DNA of 21,899 bases. Source: Actinomycetes bacterium (GTDB lineage Bacteria > Actinomycetota > Thermoleophilia > Solirubrobacterales > 70-9). The stretch covers positions 1 through 21,899 of the forward strand of contig JAEZIQ010000081.1 of the NCBI GenBank assembly GCA_023436605.1, given 5' to 3'. The notes under the pieces were generated by a model. It was not told the DNA's origin, made no database searches, and saw nothing but the letters and a program-made list of their open reading frames with translations. This document shows, in pieces, positions 1-7,001 of the stretch (positions are counted from its first letter, which is position 1; every line of letters starts with the position of its first letter). The position numbers were made by a program, and so were the translations under genes.

Positions 1-1
1 G

Positions 2-379
2 GGGTCGATCGAGGACTACCGCGGACAGTGGCTGCTGCTCAACGTATGGGCGTCCTGGTGCGCGCCCTGCAAAGCGGAATCGCCGGCCCTCGACCGCTTC
101 GAGGCGAAGAACCGCGACCGCATCGCCGTGGTCGGACTTGACACCAAGGATCTCAGCGAAGACGCGATGAAGTTCCTGCGCGAGTTCGATATCGAGTACC
201 CGCAATTGCGTGACGCGAGCGGCGATTACACCGACGGTGAACTGAGGACGACCGGAGTCCCCGAGTCCTTCCTGATCGACCCCGACGGCAACCTCGTCGC
301 GCACTTCCCCGGCCCGTTCAAGGACGAGGCTTCGATCGAGGAGTTCGCCGCTCCCGCTTTCGAGAACCAGGCTTCCTGA
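2..379 (+). CDS. TlpA/ResA/CcmG-like thiol-disulfide oxidoreductase, 5' end missing
   Basis: The frame is open from base 2, so the start and any signal peptide or membrane anchor lie outside the window; 125 residues are visible. It has a thioredoxin fold: the strand LLLNVWASW leads into a WCAPC active site (cysteines at visible residues 20 and 23), and the cis-proline loop follows in TTGVPESFLIDPDG. Proteins of this type are exported or membrane-anchored and reduce apocytochrome c cysteines or other extracytoplasmic disulfides. The stop codon overlaps the start of the CcmH-like gene (ATGA, bases 379-382), so the two are translationally linked. This context favours a CcmG/ResA role in cytochrome c maturation over a general thioredoxin. 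The family call is firm; the exact role is inferred. Confidence 0.88.
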   Translation, partial: GSIEDYRGQWLLLNVWASWCAPCKAESPALDRFEAKNRDRIAVVGLDTKDLSEDAMKFLREFDIEYPQLRDASGDYTDGELRTTGVPESFLIDPDGNLVAHFPGPFKDEASIEEFAAPAFENQAS

Positions 380-858
380 TGCGCCGGCTGGGGATCGCAC
401 TTCTCGTTCTGCTGGCCCTGTCCGGCCTTGGGGTGGTCGCCGCCGGCCCCGCCAGCGCAGCCACCGAACCCCAGGCCAGTCTGCCCGAGCTCGAAGACGA
501 GGTGATGTGCCCGGTCTGCGGCACCCTGCTCGGTCTCTCCCACTCCCCGGCTGCCGAACGCCAGCGGGTCTTCATCCGCAAGCTGATCGCCGACGGCAAG
601 GACAAGGAAGAGATCAAGGACGCCCTGGTTGCCGAGTACGGAGGCCAGGTCCTCGCCCTGCCGGAAAACCGGGGGATCGACGTCTGGGCGTATGCCGTGC
701 CGGTGATCGGCTTCGCTCTCGCCGCGATCGGAGTCCTCTGGGCAATCATCGCCTGGCGCCGCCGCCGACCGGACGACCGCGACGGGCCACCCACCGCAAG
801 GCCATCCCGGGACGAGGAGGACCGCCTCGACCAGGACATGGCCCGCTTCGACCTCTAG
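379..858 (+). CDS. ccmH: CcmH/CycL-family cytochrome c maturation protein
   Basis: A protein of 159 residues. It has an N-terminal signal peptide (residues 1-28, cleavage probably after ASA), then a CcmH-type domain with the redox pair EVMCPVCG (C44 and C47), a helical hairpin (about 58-92) and one transmembrane helix (about 103-126) followed by an arginine-rich cytoplasmic stop. CcmH proteins hold or reduce the CXXCH motif of apocytochrome c for heme ligation. The canonical LRCxxC motif appears here as VMCPVC. The ATG overlaps the stop of the thioredoxin-like gene. The charged tail (130-159) is not part of the conserved domain. The 3' end abuts the convergent delta-60 gene with no spacer. 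A ccmF gene would be expected upstream but lies outside the window. Confidence 0.88.
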   Translation: MRRLGIALLVLLALSGLGVVAAGPASAATEPQASLPELEDEVMCPVCGTLLGLSHSPAAERQRVFIRKLIADGKDKEEIKDALVAEYGGQVLALPENRGIDVWAYAVPVIGFALAAIGVLWAIIAWRRRRPDDRDGPPTARPSRDEEDRLDQDMARFDL

Positions 859-2079
859 TCAGGGATTTCTCAGGCGGGCGAGCGCCGGCCCGCCGTAAAC
901 CGATCCACTGACCACGATCCGCCCGCGACGGTCCACGAAGTGGTCATGGACGTTGTAGAGCGTCCCCCGGTAACGGAAGTTCGGATCCTCGCTCCCATTG
1001 GGCCCGAAACGGAAGATCTTCGCCCCGGATGGGCCTCCGTACGGCGGCGCATCATCGCCCAGCACGAGAATCCGTCCCTTGGGATCGACCGACAGACTCC
1101 GGACCGAAGTCCAGGCAACCTGATCGATGCCGTTCTTCGCGAACGAACGATCGAGCCTCCCGTTTCGGGTCAGCCGGAAGAACGGTGCGTGGAGACTGCC
1201 GTTCAGCCCGGTCCCGACGATCCTTCCCCGACGATCGATCGTGACCTGGGTGACGATACCTCCGCCCATATCGGGAACGACGAAATCAGCGGTTCCGTCG
1301 ATCGAGAAGGACCGGTCGAACCGACCGTTCGGCAGCAGCCTGGCGACACCGAGCCTGGGACGGTTCCGCGGGTTGAGCTTCGTATGCGGTCTCGCCCTGA
1401 ATCCGAAGGCGATCCGGCCGTTTTTGTCGACTGCCACGGTGCTGACCTCGTTGATTCCGGATCCGAGAGCGAACCTGAGGATCCCGTTTCCGGAGAATCC
1501 CCGGTCGAGACGACCGTTCTGCCGGTAGCGAAGAACGAGCGAGCCTTCCCTCGAAGACGAAGAAACGGCGACGATCCTTCCCCCGGGCGCAAAGGCGATC
1601 TCCCTCGAATAGAAGTCTTCGGAGAACCGGTGAATGGCGATGCCGTTGCGGGCGAAGCTGCGATCGCGTTGACCGTTGGGCAGAAGACGAATCAAGGCGC
1701 TCCAGGAGTAGTTGCCCTTCTTTCCACAACCTCTGCAGTTGGCAAGGATCACGATGCGGTCCTTGCGATCGACCAGCAGGTCTACGGGGTCGAAACGCTT
1801 ACCGTGGTACCTCGTCCGCACCGTTCCGTCGCCGCCCAGAGACCGGTCTGGCCTTCCCCGGGGCGTGTAGCGGGCGACGATCGCGGGAAAGCGTCCCTGC
1901 ACGATCTTGCCGGAGCGGGTTTCGGCGACCCCGAGGCCCGACTGCTCGGCTTCGAAGTCGATCATTCCGTCGCCGGCGAAGGTCCTGTCAAGGGTTCCGG
2001 CGACGGGCGCTTTGGCCGCGATGGCGAAAGCTGCGGGCAGCAGGAGGGCGAGAACGATCAGGACGAGACCCTTCTTCAT
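859..2079 (-). CDS. Secreted delta-60 repeat protein
   Basis: A protein of 406 residues with a signal peptide (MKKG start, hydrophobic 4-20, Ala-rich cleavage region at about 21-23). The rest is a series of about seven imperfect repeats. Each starts with an (L/F/P)DRSF..(N/D)G motif, near residues 30, 78, 138, 191, 254, 309 and 364, and most hold a D..GRI(V/L) strand about 25 residues later. This matches the delta-60 repeat (TIGR02608 type), predicted to form beta-propeller-like blades. The biochemical role of the family is unknown, and no catalytic residues are evident. The cysteine pair CRGC near 115-118 is outside the repeat motif. The start is an ATG preceded by GGAG with a 4-base spacer. 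It is last in a rightmost-to-leftmost run after argS, separated by 99 bases with a hairpin. Confidence 0.85.
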   Translation of the reverse strand: MKKGLVLIVLALLLPAAFAIAAKAPVAGTLDRTFAGDGMIDFEAEQSGLGVAETRSGKIVQGRFPAIVARYTPRGRPDRSLGGDGTVRTRYHGKRFDPVDLLVDRKDRIVILANCRGCGKKGNYSWSALIRLLPNGQRDRSFARNGIAIHRFSEDFYSREIAFAPGGRIVAVSSSSREGSLVLRYRQNGRLDRGFSGNGILRFALGSGINEVSTVAVDKNGRIAFGFRARPHTKLNPRNRPRLGVARLLPNGRFDRSFSIDGTADFVVPDMGGGIVTQVTIDRRGRIVGTGLNGSLHAPFFRLTRNGRLDRSFAKNGIDQVAWTSVRSLSVDPKGRILVLGDDAPPYGGPSGAKIFRFGPNGSEDPNFRYRGTLYNVHDHFVDRRGRIVVSGSVYGGPALARLRNP

Positions 2080-2136
2080 ATCTCCAGAACCCGTGGTCTC
2101 GCGGAACGATTCGGTGACGAGATCCAGAAATGAGCT

Positions 2137-2161
2137 GGCATGCCGCGAAAACCGGCATCCC
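2137..2161 (-). terminator. Hairpin downstream of argS, possible terminator
   Basis: ATGCCG (2140-2145) and CGGCAT (2153-2158) form a perfect 6-bp stem with a 7-base loop. Beyond a C-C mismatch, two further G-C pairs extend it to 2137 and 2161. It begins about 18 bases after the argS stop. There is no U-tract on the - strand, so it would be an atypical terminator; it could instead sit in the 5' leader of the delta-60 gene. Confidence 0.4.
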
Positions 2162-2178
2162 GGTGAACCCGGAACGGG

Positions 2179-3801
2179 CTACATGCGGTCGGGGGCGGAA
2201 ATCCCGAGGAGGCCGAGCGAGCTCTTGATCGTGGCGGCCGTTGCTTCGCAAAGCTGGAGGCGGGCAGCTTCGACTCCTTCGCCTTCGGCGCCGACCACCA
2301 GACAGTCGCGATAGAACGCGTGGAAGGCGGCGGCAACCTCGGTGGCGTAGGCGCAGATCCGGTGCGGGGCGCGCTTGTCAGCCGCCTCGTGGACCTCGGC
2401 CGGGTAGGCGAGGAGCTTGGCGACCAGGGCCTTCTCCGAAGGTTCGGCCGGGGCAGCGAGGGGGTCGCCCGTGCCTTTGGCCTCCTCGGCTGCCTTGCGG
2501 AGGATGCTCTGGATGCGGGCGTGGGCGTACTGGACGTAATAGACCGGGTTGTCCGATGACTGGCTTCGGGCCAGGTCGAGATCGAGGTCGATCGTCTGGT
2601 TGTGGCTGCGCTGCAGCAGGAACCAGCGGGCCGCGTCGACCCCAATGTCCTGGGTGAGCTCGTCGAGGGTGACGATGTCACCGGCGCGCTTGCTCATCTT
2701 GGTTCGCTGACCACCCTCGACCAGATGGATCATCTGCATGATCTGGACTTCGAACTCGGACTTGTCGCCCTCGAGCGACTGGATCGCGGCCGCCATCCGG
2801 GCGATGTAGCCGTGATGGTCGGCCCCCAGGACGTCGACCAGCCGGTCGTTTCCGCGCTCGATCTTGTCGACGTGGTAGGCAACGTCGGCGCCAAAGTAGG
2901 TGACTTCGCCGCTCGAGCGAACCAGAACCCGGTCCTTGTCATCGCCAAAGTCGGTGGTGCGGAGCCAGACCGCCCCGTCCTCTTCGAAAACGTGGCCGGC
3001 AGCCCGCAGGCGTTCGACTCCCCGGTCGACAAGGTTGTCCTCATAGAGGGAACGCTCCGAGAAGAAGTCGTCCATCTGGACGCCGAAGTTCTCCAGCGAG
3101 CCGCGGATGCCCTCGACCATCCATCCGACCCCGGTCACCGCGAGGCGCTCGAGGTCTTCGGCCGAATGCCCCTCGCGCTCGGCCCGTTCGGCAAGTTCGT
3201 TGACGTAAGTGCCGCGGTAACCGTCCTCGGGCGGCTCGTCACCGGTCATCCGGGCGGCAATCGAGGCGGCGAAGTTCTCGACCTGGGTGCCGCCGTCATT
3301 GACGTAGTACTCGGTGGTGACCGTGTTGCCGGTTGCCCGGAAGAGATTCGAGAGCGCGTCACCGTAGGCGGCGTGACGGCCCGAGGCGGCCGTCAGCGGT
3401 CCGGTCGGGTTGGCCGATACGAACTCGACGATGATCCGCTCCGGATCAGCCGTCGGCGGCACCGTTGCCGCCCCGCCCGCAGCCATCGCGGCAGCCGCCT
3501 GGCGATACCAGGCGTCGCCGAGAAAAAGGTTGATGAAGCCGGGACCGGCGATTTCGGTCTTCTCGATCGCCTCACCAAGATCGGCCTCGATCGCGGCCGC
3601 GAGCTCGGCGGCGATCTCGCGGGGAGACCGGCCCAGAGGCTTGGCGAGCATCATCGCCGCATTGGTCGAGTAGTCACCCATCTCGGGTCGGGGCGAGGCA
3701 TCGAGGGCGGGGCTTACGCTTTCGTCACCGGACAGACCGCGGGCGGCTGAGGTGACGGCGGCAAGCAGGTTCTGGACTGGATCTGAGGGAGAGGCGCTCA
3801 C
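2179..3801 (-). CDS. argS: Arginyl-tRNA synthetase (class I) with altered HIGH motif
   Basis: A 540-residue enzyme that charges tRNA-Arg. Domains in order are the N-terminal Add1 domain (about 5-95), a Rossmann catalytic core (about 120-390) and the C-terminal DALR anticodon-binding domain (about 420-540). Supporting motifs are VEFVSANPTGPL before the active site, YYVNDGGTQ, LGADHHGYIARM, TKMSKRAGDIVTLD (KMSK at 368-371) and SSDNPVYYVQYAHARI. The HIGH signature expected right after NPTGPL reads TAAS (137-140), followed by GRHAAYGDAL, so both signature histidines are absent. Everything else looks intact, and this is the only ArgRS in the window. The start is GTG at 3801, 31 bases after the rlmH stop, suggesting cotranscription with rlmH and the M48 protease. 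Confidence 0.95.
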   Translation of the reverse strand: MSASPSDPVQNLLAAVTSAARGLSGDESVSPALDASPRPEMGDYSTNAAMMLAKPLGRSPREIAAELAAAIEADLGEAIEKTEIAGPGFINLFLGDAWYRQAAAAMAAGGAATVPPTADPERIIVEFVSANPTGPLTAASGRHAAYGDALSNLFRATGNTVTTEYYVNDGGTQVENFAASIAARMTGDEPPEDGYRGTYVNELAERAEREGHSAEDLERLAVTGVGWMVEGIRGSLENFGVQMDDFFSERSLYEDNLVDRGVERLRAAGHVFEEDGAVWLRTTDFGDDKDRVLVRSSGEVTYFGADVAYHVDKIERGNDRLVDVLGADHHGYIARMAAAIQSLEGDKSEFEVQIMQMIHLVEGGQRTKMSKRAGDIVTLDELTQDIGVDAARWFLLQRSHNQTIDLDLDLARSQSSDNPVYYVQYAHARIQSILRKAAEEAKGTGDPLAAPAEPSEKALVAKLLAYPAEVHEAADKRAPHRICAYATEVAAAFHAFYRDCLVVGAEGEGVEAARLQLCEATAATIKSSLGLLGISAPDRM

Positions 3802-3832
3802 AGGCCCATCCTATTTAAGGCGGGCGGAGCGC

Positions 3833-4279
3833 TCACAGGTGGTACTTCTGTCCGGCGAGGATCTTGCTGGCCCTGAACAGCTGTTCCAGCAGGACGATCC
3901 GGGCCAGCTGGTGGGCCATGGTCTGGGGGCCGAGCGAGAGCCGATGCTCGGCCAGGCCGGACACCTCGCCCGGAAGCCCTTCCGGCCCGCCGATCAGGAA
4001 GGTGAGGCGCCGGCCTTCATGGCGTCGCTGGTCGAGCCATTCGGCCCAGCGTTCAGAAGTCATCTCGCGTCCTCCAGCTTCCAGGGCGACCACGGTCCCG
4101 GGGTCCGGCCGGCTTCCCCCTGTCGCTCGGGCAGCCGCAACGTTGCGGGCCAGGGCGACGTCGTCCTTGGCCTCGGTCACGTCGACCGGCATCAACGGCT
4201 TCAGCATCTTCAGGTAGTGGGATTCGGGCTCGGTAAACGGAGGCCGGATCTTCCCCACCGCGATCAGTTCAACCTTCAT
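3833..4279 (-). CDS. rlmH: 23S rRNA pseudouridine-1915 N3-methyltransferase
   Basis: A protein of 148 residues, close to the usual size of about 155 for the YbeA/RlmH SPOUT family. It methylates pseudouridine 1915 in helix 69 of 23S rRNA on assembled ribosomes, using S-adenosylmethionine. Visible hallmarks are the N-terminal MKVELIAVGKI strand, the SAM-binding knot FLIGGPEGLP (about 95-104) and the conserved C-terminal HQLARIVLLEQLFRASKI helix ending in YHL. An upstream in-frame ATG at 4297 exists, but the ATG at 4279 is chosen: it begins the family-typical sequence and has AAGGAG 6 bases ahead. It overlaps the 3' end of the M48 protease gene by 11 bases. Confidence 0.93.
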   Translation of the reverse strand: MKVELIAVGKIRPPFTEPESHYLKMLKPLMPVDVTEAKDDVALARNVAAARATGGSRPDPGTVVALEAGGREMTSERWAEWLDQRRHEGRRLTFLIGGPEGLPGEVSGLAEHRLSLGPQTMAHQLARIVLLEQLFRASKILAGQKYHL

Positions 4280-5540
4280 TCCTGGCTCCTTCCGCAATCG
4301 CGATCCGGTCGAAGGTCGAGGGGTGGGTACCGAAGAGGAATTGCCAGAGAGCCGGTGGGTCGACGTCGGAAAGGTTCGATTCGGCCAGCCGTACCTGGAG
4401 GTCGACCAGGCCCTGTGGCTGACCGGTCAGCGCGATTGCGTAACGGTCAGCTTTCGCCTCCACGTTGCGGGAGAGCGCGTTGCCGGGAATCTGGAGAACA
4501 AAGGCAGTGAGGGTCATGGTCAGGGCCAGGACCGGGATCAGGGCCGGGCCCCGGACATCATCTCCGTTCCGGAGCATCAGCGCCCGACAGGCCAGCTGGA
4601 CGAAAAGGACCCCGAGCGGGATGACCAGGAGGACGAAGGCGATCCCCCGGTTGAGGTCCTTTGCCTCGACGTGGCCGAGTTCGTGGCCGACCAGGGCGGA
4701 GAACTGGGCCGGGGTCAGTTCCCTGAGCGCGTTGTCATAGATCACGACCCGTTTCGAGGATCCGATTCCGTTCACGTAGGCATTCAGGGTTGAGGACCGC
4801 CGGCTGGCGTCGACTTCGTAGACCTGCCCCACCTCGACCCCGGCCCGATCGGCCAGGCGGATCACCTCGGTTCTCGCGGGACCATCGGGCAGCCGGTTGA
4901 AATCGTTGAAGAGCGGGGAGACAACTACCGGCCAGAGCCAGGTGGTGGCTACCGCCCACAGTGCCACCATCAGGCCGGCAGCGATCCAGAACTTTCCTTT
5001 CAGACGCCGCCAGAGGGCCATCGCTACCAGGGCTCCGATCGCCGCCGGGATCACGGCGACCAAAGTGGCGATCAACCAGTCGAGCAACCTCGGGCCGAGG
5101 TCCTGATTGACCAGCCCGTAGTCGCGACCGAGCTGCCATGCGGCGAGATCGAGGGGCAGACCGACCAGCGAGAGGAGAGCCGAGATCCCGGCGCCGGCGA
5201 TCAATGCCCCTCGCAGGGGATGGCCGTCCAAACGGATCAGGAGGCGCCTCATCGGTCCTCCCCTCCAGATCGCCAGAAAGGCAAGAGTTCCGAACTGGAG
5301 CAGCAGCGCGGCGATTCCGATCAGGCGACCGGTCGCCCGGTAGTCGTCAGCCCGGCGCAGCTCGTCAGAGTCGAATCGTTCGTTGATGACCCGTTCGGCC
5401 GCGACCGGATCGGCGGCCGGAGGACCCTGCTCCGGGGAGAGCAGCAGCACCGCGAAAACAGCTACGAGGAGCGCCCCGGCCGCGATCCCGGCCAGGGCGG
5501 TGACGTTCACTCCACGACCAGTGGCCGGACCCGAATCCAT
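4269..5540 (-). CDS. M48-family integral membrane metalloprotease (Ste24-like)
   Basis: A protein of 423 residues with the Ste24/CAAX protease architecture. It has an N-terminal membrane helix (about 14-34), helices at about 72-93, 110-130, 152-176 and 184-207, the catalytic domain with zinc motif HELGH (286-290), two further helices (about 298-322 and 333-352), the third zinc ligand region RNVEAKADRYA (E361) and the conserved FGTHPSTFDRIAIAE end. It is predicted to cleave membrane-associated substrates at the cytoplasmic membrane. In eukaryotes this family processes prenylated CAAX proteins; bacterial substrates are mostly unknown. It is the first gene of the leftward M48-rlmH-argS run and diverges from a metallophosphoesterase 34 bases away. 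Confidence 0.9.
   Translation of the reverse strand: MDSGPATGRGVNVTALAGIAAGALLVAVFAVLLLSPEQGPPAADPVAAERVINERFDSDELRRADDYRATGRLIGIAALLLQFGTLAFLAIWRGGPMRRLLIRLDGHPLRGALIAGAGISALLSLVGLPLDLAAWQLGRDYGLVNQDLGPRLLDWLIATLVAVIPAAIGALVAMALWRRLKGKFWIAAGLMVALWAVATTWLWPVVVSPLFNDFNRLPDGPARTEVIRLADRAGVEVGQVYEVDASRRSSTLNAYVNGIGSSKRVVIYDNALRELTPAQFSALVGHELGHVEAKDLNRGIAFVLLVIPLGVLFVQLACRALMLRNGDDVRGPALIPVLALTMTLTAFVLQIPGNALSRNVEAKADRYAIALTGQPQGLVDLQVRLAESNLSDVDPPALWQFLFGTHPSTFDRIAIAEGARNEG
4286..4291 (-). promoter_or_regulatory. Ribosome binding site of rlmH
   Basis: On the - strand this reads AAGGAG, 6 bases before the ATG at 4279 and inside the last codons of the upstream protease gene. It fixes the rlmH start at 4279 rather than at 4297, because a start at 4297 would place this site inside the coding sequence. 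Confidence 0.7.
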
Positions 5541-5544
5541 CGCT

Positions 5545-5556
5545 CAATACGATATT
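5545..5556. promoter_or_regulatory. Possible overlapping divergent -10 region
   Basis: Only 34 bases separate the M48 protease and metallophosphoesterase start codons. The AT-rich core CAATACGATATT offers TACGAT (5548-5553) as a -10 for the + strand gene and TATTGA or TATCGT as -10 candidates on the - strand. No convincing -35 boxes are visible. This is an inference from spacing and base composition. Confidence 0.25.
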
Positions 5557-5574
5557 CGGCAGGCCCACCAATCC

Positions 5575-6312
5575 ATGAACGTCGCCGTCATCTCGGACAT
5601 CCACGCCAACAGGCACGCGCTCGACGCGGTTCTCGATGACATTGACGAAACCGGGGTCGAGGAAATCTGGTTCCTGGGTGACGCGGTCGGCTACGGAGCG
5701 TTTCCGGGCGAATGCGTGATGGCTCTGAAGGACCGCTGCTCGGTCTTCCTGCTCGGCAACCACGACCTGGCGGCCCTGAGGGAGATCGACATCGGCACCT
5801 TCAGTCCGTCGGCCGCCGCATCGGCCCGCTGGACCCGCGAAAACATGGAGAGCGAAGCTTTTGAAGTGCTTCGCGGCCTCGATGGCACTTCGGCGCAGCG
5901 GGAAGGCATCGGCCTCTTTCACGCCTCGCCCCGCGACCCGATCTGGGAGTACGTGGTCGACAGTGACCTGGCTGAAGACAACCTCGATTTCCAGCAGGAA
6001 CGAATCGCCCTGATCGGTCACTCCCACATCGCCCTCTACTTCACCCGGGTCGACGAGATGTCCCGGGTTTCATCGGTACTCGCCCCGCAGGGGACCGAGT
6101 TGTCGATGACCAGCGGCAAGTGGCTTCTGAACCCCGGCAGCGTCGGCCAGCCACGTGACGGCGATCCCCGGGCGGCCTGGGCCGAACTTGACACCGAGCG
6201 CTTCCGGATCCGCTTTCACCGGGTTGAATATCCGATCGAGGAGGCGGCGGACGCGATCCGGGAGGCCGGCCTTCCGCCCCATTTGGGGGATCGACTCTTT
6301 AAGGGTCAGTAA
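5575..6312 (+). CDS. YfcE/MJ0936-type metallophosphoesterase
   Basis: A protein of 245 residues with all core calcineurin-like phosphoesterase motifs in order: SDIHAN (D8, H10), FLGDAVGYG (D36), LLGNHD (N62, H63), FHASPRDP and LIGHSHIALYF, followed by NPGSVGQPRDGDPRAAW. These ligands bind two metal ions and hydrolyse phosphodiesters or phosphomonoesters. The NPGSVGQPRDG end is typical of small bacterial phosphodiesterases of the YfcE/MJ0936 group, whose true substrates are often unknown. The ATG at 5575 is chosen because MNVAVISDIHAN is the canonical start; the frame remains open further upstream into the divergent protease gene. There is no signal peptide, so it is cytoplasmic. Confidence 0.9.
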   Translation: MNVAVISDIHANRHALDAVLDDIDETGVEEIWFLGDAVGYGAFPGECVMALKDRCSVFLLGNHDLAALREIDIGTFSPSAAASARWTRENMESEAFEVLRGLDGTSAQREGIGLFHASPRDPIWEYVVDSDLAEDNLDFQQERIALIGHSHIALYFTRVDEMSRVSSVLAPQGTELSMTSGKWLLNPGSVGQPRDGDPRAAWAELDTERFRIRFHRVEYPIEEAADAIREAGLPPHLGDRLFKGQ

Positions 6313-6351
6313 AGCTGGCTGTGGGTCACAAAAGTGCACGGTCGAACCATC

Positions 6352-6357
6352 TAGACT
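6352..6357 (+). promoter_or_regulatory. Possible -10 box for the lipoprotein-kinase unit
   Basis: TAGACT lies 8 bases before the chosen ATG, in a 53-base gap after the metallophosphoesterase stop. No clear -35 box is seen. If used, the transcript would have a very short leader. Weak evidence. Confidence 0.25.
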
Positions 6358-6365
6358 CGGCGGGA

Positions 6366-6995
6366 ATGTCGTTTTTCACCCGACCGAAAGCCCGCCGGGG
6401 CGTTCTTGCTGCGCTCGCCGCATGCCTCCTGTCAGGCCTGCTCGTGGCCGGCTGCGCCGAGGATCGGAGTAACCTCATTCCCAAGGAGACAGCCGATTCC
6501 TTGATCGCACATCTCGACGAGGCCCAGGCACTGGCCGACGACAATCAGTGCTTCAAAGCCGCGGAAGCGGTGCTTTCGGCCCAGTTGGAGATCGAGCGTC
6601 TCGGCCCGGACGTGGACCATGAGCTGAAACGTTCCTTGATCACCGGTGTCACTCAGCTGCAGAACTACCTGAACGATCAAGACAAGTGCGTGGAGGGCGA
6701 GACCGTCGAGGAAGAGCCCACTGACACCGAGGAACCGCAGATCGAAGACGAGGGACCCACCGGGGAAACCGGCACCACTGGTCCGGAAGCGACCACTACT
6801 GGGCCCCAGGGCGACACCGATGAGAACCAGAATCCAGAACCACCACAAGGCAACAACGGGAACGGCAACGGGAATGGGAACGGCAACCAGACGCCGCCGC
6901 CAACTCCGAATCCGCCCACGACTCCGACCACGCCCACGACTCCGACCACACCGGGAGGCACCGGCCCCGGCTCCGGTGGTCTCGGCCCCGGCTGA
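6366..6995 (+). CDS. Lipoprotein with helical domain and low-complexity N/G and T/P tail
   Basis: A protein of 209 residues from the ATG at 6366. It has a lipoprotein signal with twin arginines (residues 10-11), a hydrophobic core and lipobox LVAGC (C30), so it should be lipid-anchored outside the membrane. Residues about 35-110 form a predicted helical domain with two further cysteines (DNQC and DKC), perhaps disulfide-linked. The tail is disordered: acidic Glu/Thr-rich (about 112-152), an Asn-Gly run, then Thr-Pro repeats and a Gly/Pro/Ser end. Such tails often thread through the cell wall. The domain is not recognised as a named family. It ends 6 bases before the kinase gene, so the two are almost certainly cotranscribed. 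The longer reading from 6321 is rejected because it puts unrelated sequence before the signal peptide. Confidence 0.8.
   Translation: MSFFTRPKARRGVLAALAACLLSGLLVAGCAEDRSNLIPKETADSLIAHLDEAQALADDNQCFKAAEAVLSAQLEIERLGPDVDHELKRSLITGVTQLQNYLNDQDKCVEGETVEEEPTDTEEPQIEDEGPTGETGTTGPEATTTGPQGDTDENQNPEPPQGNNGNGNGNGNGNQTPPPTPNPPTTPTTPTTPTTPGGTGPGSGGLGPG
6852..6887 (+). repeat. Asn-Gly coding microrepeat
   Basis: Repeated AACGGG/AACGGC hexamers encode alternating Asn and Gly in the lipoprotein tail. Imperfect copies differ mostly at third codon positions. Confidence 0.7.
6913..6948 (+). repeat. Perfect 18-bp tandem duplication in the Thr-Pro tail
   Basis: The unit CGCCCACGACTCCGACCA at 6913-6930 is repeated exactly at 6931-6948 and encodes part of the Thr/Pro repeat. 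Identity down to synonymous positions suggests a recent duplication, so length may vary between strains. Confidence 0.85.
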
Positions 6996-7001
6996 TATCC
7001 G

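Noticed and set aside
940..2133. A 397-residue open frame on the + strand opposite the delta-60 gene.
   Set aside because: It is antisense to a gene with a clear signal peptide and repeats, has low-complexity Arg/Pro/Glu/Asp-rich composition and no recognisable domain; a GC-rich shadow.
2602..3750. A 382-residue open frame on the + strand opposite argS.
   Set aside because: The argS frame carries conserved motifs throughout; the antisense frame has none.
6321..6365. Upstream start for the lipoprotein (ATG or GTG at 6321).
   Set aside because: It would place 15 polar residues before the signal peptide and cover the likely -10 box.
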